Of a DNA stretch of 64,000 nucleotides, positions 1-9,403 are shown in pieces (position 1 is the first letter of the stretch; each line of letters begins with the position of its first letter). The translations under genes were made by a program, and so were the position numbers. Origin of the DNA: an uncultured Flavobacteriales bacterium (lineage in GTDB: Bacteria; Bacteroidota; Bacteroidia; Flavobacteriales; Flavobacteriaceae). Location: NCBI GenBank assembly GCA_913009535.1, contig CAJVXR010000001.1:1-64000 (forward strand), read 5' to 3'. The notes beneath the pieces are model-generated. The model made no database searches and was not told the DNA's origin. It worked only from the letters and a program-made list of their open reading frames with translations.

Positions 1-664
1 CTGCTGTTTCAGTTCTTAGTCTAGTGTTTCCTAAACTAACTGAAATAAATCCATTCTCTTCAGCAAGTCCAATCTCCTTTTGACTAAAACCACCTTCAGG
101 ACCTATTAAAACAGTTATAGTATTTAAATTTAATTCACAATCTCCTAAAAAAAGCTTTTCATCCTCTTTACAATGAGCAATAAATTTATTTTCAGATTTA
201 CAATTTCTAATAAATCTTTCAAAAGAGACCAGTTCTTGTATAATCGGCTTGTGTAATTGAAGAGATTGCTTCATGGCACTAATGGTAATTTTTTCAAGTC
301 TATCTATCTTAATTTTTTTTCGCTCACTTTTTTCACACAAAACAGTGCTAATGGTGTTAATACCAATCTCAGTTGACTTTTCAACAAACCATTCTATTCG
401 ATCATTCATTTTAGTAGGTGCAACAGCTATATTGATATGAAACTTACTTTTAAGCTCTTGTTTAGTGTTAATAATCTTAAGTTCAGTACTGTTTTTATTT
501 ATTATATCAATTACTGTTGTAAATAAGATTCCTTTACCATTGGTTATATAAATAGTATCTCCAATCTTTTTTCTTAAAACTTTCACTATGTGTGTAGATT
601 CCTCTCTATCAATAATTAATCTAGAGTCATCTTTTGATAGGTCCTTGTTGTAGAATAATCTCAT
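1..664 (-). CDS. rsmE: 16S rRNA (uracil-1498-N3)-methyltransferase RsmE, C-terminus cut by the window edge
   Basis: The gene runs off the left edge, so only about 221 N-terminal residues are visible; its ATG is the complement of 662-664. The protein opens MRLFYNKDLSKDD and carries the SPOUT-fold hallmarks GPEGGFSQKE and, at the very edge, LRTETA, which in RsmE form the knotted SAM-binding site. RsmE methylates N3 of U1498 in 16S rRNA in the decoding region of the small subunit. Judging by the usual length of about 235 residues, only the last dozen or so are missing. The start lies two bases after the tsaD stop, so the two genes probably share a transcript. The family assignment is secure. Confidence 0.95.
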   Translation of the reverse strand, partial: MRLFYNKDLSKDDSRLIIDREESTHIVKVLRKKIGDTIYITNGKGILFTTVIDIINKNSTELKIINTKQELKSKFHINIAVAPTKMNDRIEWFVEKSTEIGINTISTVLCEKSERKKIKIDRLEKITISAMKQSLQLHKPIIQELVSFERFIRNCKSENKFIAHCKEDEKLFLGDCELNLNTITVLIGPEGGFSQKEIGLAEENGFISVSLGNTRLRTETA

Positions 665-666
665 AA

Positions 667-1689
667 TTAAATTTTTAATCTAGGATTTGCAGATGTTTCT
701 AAATTTGAAAATAACTTACTTTCAAATTTAAGTTGACCTGTAATAGCAATCATTGCAGCATTGTCAGTGGTGTAGGAGAGTTTTGGAATATGCACCTTCC
801 ATCCGTATTTTTTACTATTGTGATTTAACTCACTTCTAATTTTTGAATTAGCTGAAACACCTCCGCAAATAACAATGGTTTTAATACCAGTTTGTTTAGA
901 TGCCATAGCAAGCTTATCCATCAAGATTTCAACAATCACCTTTTGTAATGAAGCGCATATGCTGTTTAAGTTGTTTTTAATGAAACTCTCATCTAGTCTA
1001 GTTTCTTTATTGATAAAATTCAGAAAATTTGTTTTTAAACCTGAGAAGCTAAAATTAAGCCCATTAACTTTTGGCTTTGTAAAACTATATTTGTTTGGGT
1101 CACCAGTTTTAGAAAGTTTGTCAATTTGGGGTCCAGCAGGATATTTCAGTCCAATTACTTTACCAGATTTATCAAAAGCCTCTCCTGCAGCATCATCTAA
1201 TGTTTTCCCTAATTCATGCATGTCAAAGTAACTATTCACTTTAACTATTTGGGTATGTCCACCAGAAATAGTTAGAGCTAGAAACGGAAAACTGGGATTA
1301 CTATTTTCTGGATCTTCAATAAAATGTGCTAATATATGTGCCCTCATATGGTTAACAGAAATTAATGGTACGTTTAGAGCTAGAGACATTGATTTTGCAA
1401 AGGACGTACCGACCATTAATGATCCAATTAAACCAGGTCCATTAGTAAATGCAATTGCAGATAGATCAGATGTGTTTATTTTTGCTTTCTCCAGTGCTTT
1501 TTTTACAACAGGAAGTATTAATTTTTGATGCTCTCTAGAAGCCAGCTCTGGAACTACACCACCATATAATTCATGTATAGATTGACTAGCTACAATATCA
1601 CTTAATATAACTGAATTAGAAATTACAGCAGCAGCAGTATCATCACAGGAGGATTCAATGCCTAGTATATAAGTTTTTTTTGTTTTCAT
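667..1689 (-). CDS. tsaD: tRNA N6-adenosine threonylcarbamoyltransferase TsaD
   Basis: This 340-residue cytoplasmic ASKHA-fold enzyme transfers the threonylcarbamoyl group from TC-AMP to A37 of ANN-decoding tRNAs, giving t6A, together with TsaB and TsaE. Visible signatures are GIESSCDD (10-17), the metal-binding pair H114/H118 in HMRAH, SGGHTQ (142-147), FSFSGLKTN (213-221), GGVSAN (276-281) and TTDNAAM with the third metal ligand D309. The length is typical. It is the upstream gene of a pair with rsmE and is divergent from tamB. Its partner gene tsaE lies about 45 kb away in the same window. A weak Bacteroidota -7 element, TAAATTTG, lies at 1766-1759 on this strand without a clear -33 box. 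Confidence 0.97.
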   Translation of the reverse strand: MKTKKTYILGIESSCDDTAAAVISNSVILSDIVASQSIHELYGGVVPELASREHQKLILPVVKKALEKAKINTSDLSAIAFTNGPGLIGSLMVGTSFAKSMSLALNVPLISVNHMRAHILAHFIEDPENSNPSFPFLALTISGGHTQIVKVNSYFDMHELGKTLDDAAGEAFDKSGKVIGLKYPAGPQIDKLSKTGDPNKYSFTKPKVNGLNFSFSGLKTNFLNFINKETRLDESFIKNNLNSICASLQKVIVEILMDKLAMASKQTGIKTIVICGGVSANSKIRSELNHNSKKYGWKVHIPKLSYTTDNAAMIAITGQLKFESKLFSNLETSANPRLKI

Positions 1690-1738
1690 TTTAAATAATA
1701 AAATTAAATTTTTTATTAAAACTTTACAGTTATTATTA

Positions 1739-1746
1739 TAGTTTTG
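1739..1746 (+). promoter_or_regulatory. possible -7 promoter element upstream of tamB
   Basis: TAGTTTTG fits the Bacteroidota -7 consensus TAnnTTTG. I see no TTG at the expected 17-23 base spacing upstream, so this is only half a promoter. If real, transcription would start near 1752, upstream of every candidate tamB start. Confidence 0.25.
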
Positions 1747-1819
1747 ATATTAATTAAACAAATTTAATCTTATTATCAAGAAATCTAATATATTTTCTTT
1801 TAAAAGTATCCTATTCTAT

Positions 1820-4800
1820 TTGTTATTAATAACAATTGCTGTTTTTCTACTCAACAGAGAAAAGATTGAAAAAAGACTTTTAAAAAATATTTCTTTTAAA
1901 ATCACAAATTTGCTTCAAACTACAGTTCAGATTTCCGATGTTGATTTTAAGTACAATGGAGATTTAATGATTAATAACTTTATTATTTTTGATCATAAAA
2001 ATGATACTCTTATTTATGCAGATAAGATAACTACATCAATATTAACACCAACAAACATATTAACTTCAAATACTAAATTGAGTTCATTAGACTTGTCTAA
2101 TGGAGTAATTAAAATAATTAAACATCCTGGAGATTCTTTAACAAATTTTGAAGTTTTTATAACTAAAGTTAAACAAGACAATAACACAGAAATTAAAGAT
2201 TTTAGTTTAGAATTAAAGAATTTAATTTTAAATGATTTTAGGATTGACTTACTAAATAAATCTACTTTATCTAATCAACTAAATGGTTTTAATCTTACTG
2301 TTTATGATTTAAAATATTTAAAATCACAAACAAGTTTATCTATTGAAAATGTTAGCTACACAGATTTATATGGTTTAAGACTAGATGATTTTTATTCTAA
2401 AATTACTTATAATCAATCTGGATTTAATATGTCTGATTTTATAATTAGTTCTACTAATTCGAAATTAAAAGGAAGTTTAAGTATTTCAGATATAAATAAA
2501 AAGGGTTATGCAGATTCTAATATTAAGCTCAACATATTAGATTCTAAAATTTCAACAAATGAAATCAACCTTTATTATAATTCTTTAATAAGTGATGAAT
2601 CAATTGAGTTTACTACTTTTTTGAATGGTTCATTTAATAATACTCTTAATGGTAGATTAGATTTTCAGTACGGAAAGAACACAAAAGCCAAAATTAATTT
2701 CTCAATAAAAGATATATTTGGTGAAATTAAAGTTAATACTGTTTTAGAAGACTTTTATACTAATTATAATGATTTAAAAACTTTGCCAGTTTTAAAAAAT
2801 TATCAAATTCCTGATTTTTTAATTTCAACAGAGTTTATTTCTATTAACGGAATATGTGATTATAAAAATGGATTGATAAGCAATAAGTACGTTGTTGATA
2901 CAGACTTTGGAGAATTAATACTGGATATTAATTTAATTGATTTTCGTATAAAAACAAAAGAATCAAAATTTTATGGAACTGTTAAATTTAATGAGTTTTT
3001 ATTTAGAGATTTAAACCTATTTAGTTCTACAATTAGAACTTCTGCTAGCTTTATACTGGATGGTTCAATATATCCTGGACAGCCTCTTAATACGTCTGTT
3101 AGCGGGACTGTTAGTGATTTAAGTATTGGGAGTTCAGTCTTTAATAATATTCTAATTAACGGAAGAACAAATAACGACAGATTCACTGGAAAGATATCTT
3201 CAGATAACAAAAAGTTAAATTTTGATTTTAATGGGTTTATTGATTATTCAAAAGAACTTAAAAGTGCAAATTTTAATATTGATTTAGATAATTTACAAAT
3301 TGATATTGATGAAAGTTTTAACACAGGCTTAAATATAAACTTAAAAGGTACAAGTATTAAAGATCTAACAGGGAGTATTCTTTTTTCTAATTCTAATTAT
3401 ACAAATAATAAAAAGACCTATTCTTTTAAGGAACTTAAAGTGTTAAGTTTTTTTGAGAATAATAAAAGAGTAACAAGGTTTAATTCTCCTTCAGTTATAA
3501 ATGGATTTGTAAACGGAGATTTAGATATTAAAAAGTTAAAGTTTGACTTAGAAGAATCCATCAAATACAATATATATGAAAAGGGTTTTTCGAATCTCAC
3601 TACCTCTAAAGTTAGTACAACTTTTGAGTTTAATATATATAGTGACTTAGTAAGTGTTTTTTTTCCTTATTTAAGTTTTGATAATAATACAATAATTAAA
3701 GGTTCAATTGATGATAATCCAAGTAACTTTAAACTAGATATTACTTCACCAAGAATACAGTTCAATAATTATGTAGCAAATAGCTTATCGCTGTCTTTAG
3801 ATAATTCTAAAAGTATAAATAATTTTATGCTACAAACGGAGAATGTTTCTTTTAATAATGATGATAGTCTCTACAACATTAGTTTAAATAAATCAACTGT
3901 TAATGATTCTTCAATAGTAGAGTTAGATATTAATTTTTTTAATAAGACTAATAATTCTATTCATACTGAAATTAATTACTCTTTAAATAACGATAATCTC
4001 AATTTTGATTTAAATAATTCTAAAATAATATACAATGAGAAAGATTGGAATCTTACAATGGATAGTGTAAGCTACTATGATCTTAATAATCAAACTTTAA
4101 ATATTAGTAATTTAAAAATACTCAACAATAAAAATAAAATTATTGTTAATGCAAATTATGAAAAAAATTATTTTAGTCATCTGAATTTTTATTTTGAAAA
4201 CTTTGCTCTTGACAATTTTATAATAAAAAACAAGGAGCTTAATTTATCTGGTATTTTAAATGGTAAATTTATTTATGATATTAATTCCTCTGATGAATCT
4301 AAATTAAAAGTAGATAATCTATCCTTAAATGAATATGAGTTTGGCTTGTTGCATACTGTAATTAATTACGATAATAAATTGAGTACTTACAATTTTGAAG
4401 CTCATTTAAGTAAAGATTCCTTAGAAACTCTCTCTAGTAAGGGTGATTTAGTTCTTAGTGATTCTATTAATAAAGCTGATTTAGTAATTAATCTTAATAG
4501 GTTACCAATTAATGCTTTAAATATAATAGGCAAAAACAATATTGATAATATCAGAGGTAATGCAACAGGATATTTGAAAATTAATAATCTTTTCGATAAT
4601 CCTGATTTTTCAGGAAATTTATTGTTAACCAATTCTGGTTTAAGTATTCCTTATACAAAGGTTGATTACTTATTTGCAGCTAACAGTTCTGTTGTCTTAG
4701 AAGATAACAAGTTTGTCTTTAATAATATAGATTTTGAAGACTCTGAATTTATGAGTAAGGGTAAATTAAATGGTATTATTTCACATAACAGCTTTTCTAA

Positions 4801-6043
4801 TTGGTTATTAGATTTAGAAATTGAAACGCAAAGGTTATTAATATTAGATACTAAAGATATTAATAATCCTGTTTACTATGGAACTGCTTTTGTTTCAGGA
4901 GATATTAAAATTAATGGACCAGGAGATAGACTATTGTTTGATGCTGACATTTCTAGTGAGAAAGGAACTGTTTTTAATATTCCATTAAATGAATCTAAAA
5001 ATTTTACAGAAAACATTTCTTATATAAAATTTGCTGATAATAGGGCTAACACCTTTGATGAAAAAAAGTACAAATTAGAAAATATTAAAGGGGTTGAATT
5101 GAATTTTAATTTAAATCTTAATAAAAATGCAGAAATAGAAATTTTAATTGATCGATCCTCTGGTAGTACCATAAATGGTTTTGGAAATGGTAACTTGATT
5201 ATGGAAATAAACAATAAAGGAAAGTTTAATATGTTTGGTGATTTTATTGTCGATAATGGCAAGTATAACTTTGTATATGCAGGCATCTTGAAAAAAGAAT
5301 TTGATCTAAACAAGGGAGGTAGCTTAATATGGGCAGGAGACCCCTTAAAAGCATTAATTAATTTACAAACATCATATACGAAAATTGAGGCTAACCCATC
5401 TATTTTATTAGATAACCCTATCAATTTGAGTATTCCTGTCAGTGTTAATGTTAACTTAACTGGTGAGTTATTAAATCCAAACCCAGAATTTAAATTAGAG
5501 TTTCCAAATGTTGACTCTTCAATAAATAATGAACTCCAGTATAGACTAAATGATAAGGAAAGTAATCAATTTCAAGCCTTATCCTTACTTGCGACAGGCT
5601 CATTTCAAAATGACATAAACTTTAATCAAGAAGCCTTGTTTGGAAATTTGGCAGAGAGTGCTGCCTCAATAATTAATAATATTTTATTTGATAAAAATGA
5701 TAAATTAAAGTTTGGCTTAGATTATCAAATAGGGGAAAGTACACCAGACTATAAATCGGATGATAAATTTGGAGTAACCTTGACAACTAGACTGAGCGAG
5801 AATATATTAATCAATGGTAAGTTGGGAGTGCCAATTGGTGGGGTTACTGAATCTGTTATTGCGGGTGATTTTGAGATCGAACTTAAGTTAAATTCAGATC
5901 GAACTCTAACAGTGAAAATATTTAACCGTGAAAATACCATTAGAAACTTTGGTGAACAAATAGGATATACTCAAGGAATTGGAGTTTCCTATAGAGTAGA
6001 GTTTAATAATTTTAAAAATTTGATAAAAAAAATATTCAAATAA
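1820..6043 (+). CDS. tamB: TamB-like translocation/assembly module protein (DUF490 family)
   Basis: This large protein (1407 residues from the TTG at 1820) has an N-terminal hydrophobic anchor followed by well over a thousand residues of short beta-strand-rich, Asn/Ser-rich sequence, the AsmA/TamB pattern of a periplasm-spanning lipid-conducting groove. The C-terminal DUF490-like part includes the stretch around residues 1130-1200 and a barrel-like end with GLDYQIGE and GVSYRVEF. In proteobacteria TamB works with the Omp85 protein TamA in outer-membrane assembly and phospholipid transport; Bacteroidota homologues sit beside tsaD as here. The start is doubtful. From TTG 1820 the anchor has only about 11 hydrophobic residues, yet the frame stays open back to 1754 and adds a lysine-rich stretch and the rest of a membrane helix, with no ATG, GTG or TTG. 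The first in-frame ATG is near residue 50, after conserved sequence. Confidence 0.85.
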   Translation: MLLITIAVFLLNREKIEKRLLKNISFKITNLLQTTVQISDVDFKYNGDLMINNFIIFDHKNDTLIYADKITTSILTPTNILTSNTKLSSLDLSNGVIKIIKHPGDSLTNFEVFITKVKQDNNTEIKDFSLELKNLILNDFRIDLLNKSTLSNQLNGFNLTVYDLKYLKSQTSLSIENVSYTDLYGLRLDDFYSKITYNQSGFNMSDFIISSTNSKLKGSLSISDINKKGYADSNIKLNILDSKISTNEINLYYNSLISDESIEFTTFLNGSFNNTLNGRLDFQYGKNTKAKINFSIKDIFGEIKVNTVLEDFYTNYNDLKTLPVLKNYQIPDFLISTEFISINGICDYKNGLISNKYVVDTDFGELILDINLIDFRIKTKESKFYGTVKFNEFLFRDLNLFSSTIRTSASFILDGSIYPGQPLNTSVSGTVSDLSIGSSVFNNILINGRTNNDRFTGKISSDNKKLNFDFNGFIDYSKELKSANFNIDLDNLQIDIDESFNTGLNINLKGTSIKDLTGSILFSNSNYTNNKKTYSFKELKVLSFFENNKRVTRFNSPSVINGFVNGDLDIKKLKFDLEESIKYNIYEKGFSNLTTSKVSTTFEFNIYSDLVSVFFPYLSFDNNTIIKGSIDDNPSNFKLDITSPRIQFNNYVANSLSLSLDNSKSINNFMLQTENVSFNNDDSLYNISLNKSTVNDSSIVELDINFFNKTNNSIHTEINYSLNNDNLNFDLNNSKIIYNEKDWNLTMDSVSYYDLNNQTLNISNLKILNNKNKIIVNANYEKNYFSHLNFYFENFALDNFIIKNKELNLSGILNGKFIYDINSSDESKLKVDNLSLNEYEFGLLHTVINYDNKLSTYNFEAHLSKDSLETLSSKGDLVLSDSINKADLVINLNRLPINALNIIGKNNIDNIRGNATGYLKINNLFDNPDFSGNLLLTNSGLSIPYTKVDYLFAANSSVVLEDNKFVFNNIDFEDSEFMSKGKLNGIISHNSFSNWLLDLEIETQRLLILDTKDINNPVYYGTAFVSGDIKINGPGDRLLFDADISSEKGTVFNIPLNESKNFTENISYIKFADNRANTFDEKKYKLENIKGVELNFNLNLNKNAEIEILIDRSSGSTINGFGNGNLIMEINNKGKFNMFGDFIVDNGKYNFVYAGILKKEFDLNKGGSLIWAGDPLKALINLQTSYTKIEANPSILLDNPINLSIPVSVNVNLTGELLNPNPEFKLEFPNVDSSINNELQYRLNDKESNQFQALSLLATGSFQNDINFNQEALFGNLAESAASIINNILFDKNDKLKFGLDYQIGESTPDYKSDDKFGVTLTTRLSENILINGKLGVPIGGVTESVIAGDFEIELKLNSDRTLTVKIFNRENTIRNFGEQIGYTQGIGVSYRVEFNNFKNLIKKIFK

Positions 6044-6165
6044 TTTCAGCGCAAACGTTGTAAATAAGTTTTATTTATAATATGCCTCATTTATTATACT
6101 ATTTGATATCTTTATTTCTTTATTTTTATCAATTGTTTATGTAATTTTACAAATTATTTGTTTTT

Positions 6166-7140
6166 ATGAAAAAAATAGCTTTTTTAACATCAGGTGGGGA
6201 TGCCCCCGGAATGAACGCATGCATTAGAGCTGTAGTTAGAGCTTGCGCCTACAATAATATTATCCCAGTTGGTGTTTATAGAGGGTTTGATGGACTTATT
6301 AGTGGTGATTTTATTGAAATGAATGCTAGAAGTGTAAAAGGAATCATAAACAAAGGAGGGACTATATTAAAAACTGCTAGATCTGAAGGGTTTAGAACAA
6401 CTGAAGGTCGTGAAAAAGCTTATCTAAATATCCAAGAAAATAATATTGATGGTCTAATTGTTATCGGTGGTGATGGTACATTTACAGGTGGACTAATATT
6501 TTATAATGAATTCAAAGTACCAGTTATTGGTATACCCGTAACTATTGATAATGATATTTATGGAACTAGTCATACTATTGGTTATGATACTGCACTTAAC
6601 ACTGTAGTAGAAGTAATTGATAAGATTAGAGATACTGCCAGCTCACATAATAGACTGTTTTTTATTGAGGTAATGGGAAGAGATGCCGGTCATATAGCTC
6701 TTAATACAGGTATTGGAGCAGGAGCTGAAGAGATACTTATCCCAGAGGCTAACTTAGGCCTAGATCGATTAGTTGAATCTTTAAAAAGAAGTAAAGCAAC
6801 AGGAAAATCATCAAGTATAGTAGTGGTTGCTGAAGGAGATACTATTGGTAAAAGCGTTTTTGAACTAAAGGATTATGTTGATAAACATCTACCGGGCTAC
6901 GATGCTAGAGTCTCTGTTTTAGGACACTTACAGCGAGGTGGTTCACCATCTTGTTTTGATAGAGTTTTAGCTAGTAGAATGGGAGTAAAAGCTGTTGATA
7001 GTCTTATAGAAAATAAATCCAATTTAATGGTTGGTCTTAAGGACGGATTAATAGAATTAACTCCTCTAGAAAATGCAATAAAAGGAAAAACAGAAATTAA
7101 TAAAGAACTTTTGAGAATTTCTGATATAATGTCAATTTAA
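6166..7140 (+). CDS. pfkA: ATP-dependent 6-phosphofructokinase
   Basis: A 324-residue enzyme of glycolysis that phosphorylates fructose 6-phosphate to the 1,6-bisphosphate. The N-terminal nucleotide loop TSGGDAPGMNA (8-18), GGDGT (101-105), catalytic D128 in TIDND, the substrate motif EVMGRDAG (168-175) and the C-terminal HLQRGGSPS are all present. The Gly after GGD, rather than a second Asp, points to ATP instead of pyrophosphate as donor. It begins with ATG after a 122-base gap holding only AT-rich sequence, and heads a glycolytic unit with gapA 12 bases downstream. Confidence 0.97.
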   Translation: MKKIAFLTSGGDAPGMNACIRAVVRACAYNNIIPVGVYRGFDGLISGDFIEMNARSVKGIINKGGTILKTARSEGFRTTEGREKAYLNIQENNIDGLIVIGGDGTFTGGLIFYNEFKVPVIGIPVTIDNDIYGTSHTIGYDTALNTVVEVIDKIRDTASSHNRLFFIEVMGRDAGHIALNTGIGAGAEEILIPEANLGLDRLVESLKRSKATGKSSSIVVVAEGDTIGKSVFELKDYVDKHLPGYDARVSVLGHLQRGGSPSCFDRVLASRMGVKAVDSLIENKSNLMVGLKDGLIELTPLENAIKGKTEINKELLRISDIMSI

Positions 7141-7146
7141 AAATAA

Positions 7147-8154
<1,008 letters not shown>

Positions 8155-8163
8155 TAAAAATTT

Positions 8164-9021
8164 ATGATTTTAATTGTTGATAGTGGCTCTACCAAAACTG
8201 ATTGGATTGCTATAAATGATAAAGGTGAAATATTATTTCAAACTCAAACTTTAGGATTAAATCCGCAAGTGCTTACAGAATATATTATTGAGGAAAGAAT
8301 AGTAAATAATTATGATTTATATCAAAACAGAAATTCTGTAACTAAATTGTTTTTTTATGGGGCTGGATGCGGAACTGAACCGCCAAGAGTAATGATAAAA
8401 GGTGTTTTTCAAGAGATCTTTAAGTCTGCAGAAGTGTTAGTGAAAGAGGATACTTTTGCCGCTGTTTATGCTACTGCAGAAATTAATAAGGAATCTATTG
8501 TATGTATATTAGGTACAGGTTCGAATTGTAGTTACTTTGACGGAGTTAATGTAGTTCAGAAAATCACATCCTTAGGATACATACTTATGGACGATGGTAG
8601 TGGTAATTATTTTGGAAGACAACTATTAAGAGATTATTATTTTAATAGAATTCCTGAAGTAACTGCAAAAAAGTTTGAAAAAAACTTTGATTTAGATGCC
8701 GAGACCATTAAAGATCATTTATACAAAAGACCTAATCCTAATACATACCTTGCGAAATTTGCAAGATTTCTTATTGAAAACAAAGAAAATAATTATGCTC
8801 AAAAAGTAATTAGAAAGGGAATCAATCAATTTATTAAACGACAAATTTTACAATTCCCAAATGCCAAGGAATTGCCAATTCATTTCACTGGATCTATATC
8901 TTATTATTTACAAGAAGAATTAACAAAGGCACTAAAGAAGCATGGTTTGAAAGCTGGTAATATAATAAGAAGACCCATAGATGGTTTGTTAAAATACCAT
9001 ATTAAACTTCTTAATAAATAA
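8164..9021 (+). CDS. BadF/BadG-type sugar kinase, probable N-acetylglucosamine kinase
   Basis: A 285-residue ASKHA-fold ATPase. The first phosphate loop is DSGSTKTD (6-13), the second GTGSN (117-121), followed by DDGSGNYFG (143-151), which resembles the amino-sugar-binding region of N-acetylglucosamine kinases of the BadF/BadG/BcrA/BcrD family. The likely reaction is ATP-dependent phosphorylation of GlcNAc or a related amino sugar released by cell-wall or chitin breakdown; the exact substrate is inferred. It closes the pfkA-gapA unit. Its last 11 bases overlap the end of the convergent ridA gene, leaving no room for an intrinsic terminator. Confidence 0.8.
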   Translation: MILIVDSGSTKTDWIAINDKGEILFQTQTLGLNPQVLTEYIIEERIVNNYDLYQNRNSVTKLFFYGAGCGTEPPRVMIKGVFQEIFKSAEVLVKEDTFAAVYATAEINKESIVCILGTGSNCSYFDGVNVVQKITSLGYILMDDGSGNYFGRQLLRDYYFNRIPEVTAKKFEKNFDLDAETIKDHLYKRPNPNTYLAKFARFLIENKENNYAQKVIRKGINQFIKRQILQFPNAKELPIHFTGSISYYLQEELTKALKKHGLKAGNIIRRPIDGLLKYHIKLLNK

Positions 9022-9394
9022 TAGCAATCATTGATATTTCTACATTTACTCCTTTTGGAAGTTTAGCTACTTGAACAGTTTCTCTTGCAGGTGCATTACT
9101 TGCGTTAAAGTATGACCCATAAACATCATTTATGTCATTAAAATCTTCCATGGATGAAATAAATATAGAGCTCTTTACAACATTTTCGAAGTCAATATTA
9201 GCTGAACTTAAAACTGACTTTAGGTTTTCCATTACTTGTCGTGTCTCGTCTTTTATGTTATCAATTACTAGATCTCCATTTTCTGGGTTTATTGCAATTT
9301 GACCAGACGTGAAAAACATATTACCAGCCATTACTCCTTGGTTATAAGGACCTAGCGGTGCAGGTGCATTTTTGGTATTAAATATTTTTTTCAT
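9011..9394 (-). CDS. ridA: RidA family 2-iminobutanoate/2-iminopropanoate deaminase
   Basis: A 127-residue RidA (YjgF/YER057c) trimer-forming protein. It has the family pattern GPYNQG (15-20), FTSGQI (28-33), the active-site R104 in APARETVQV and E119 in the closing strand VNVEISMIAI. The conserved arginine marks the deaminase-active subgroup, which hydrolyses reactive enamines and imines made by PLP enzymes such as threonine dehydratase. It lies 9 bases downstream of lptD on the same strand and overlaps the convergent kinase by 11 bases. Confidence 0.93.
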   Translation of the reverse strand: MKKIFNTKNAPAPLGPYNQGVMAGNMFFTSGQIAINPENGDLVIDNIKDETRQVMENLKSVLSSANIDFENVVKSSIFISSMEDFNDINDVYGSYFNASNAPARETVQVAKLPKGVNVEISMIAIIY

Positions 9395-9403
9395 AATTAA
9401 TAA

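Noticed and set aside
5020..5424. 134-residue open frame on the minus strand inside tamB
   Set aside because: It is a reverse-strand shadow of a real gene, with no recognisable motif and no independent signals.
6061..6077. Hairpin TAAATAA-GTT-TTATTTA after tamB as a terminator
   Set aside because: The stem is A/T only and has no following T run, so it would not terminate transcription.
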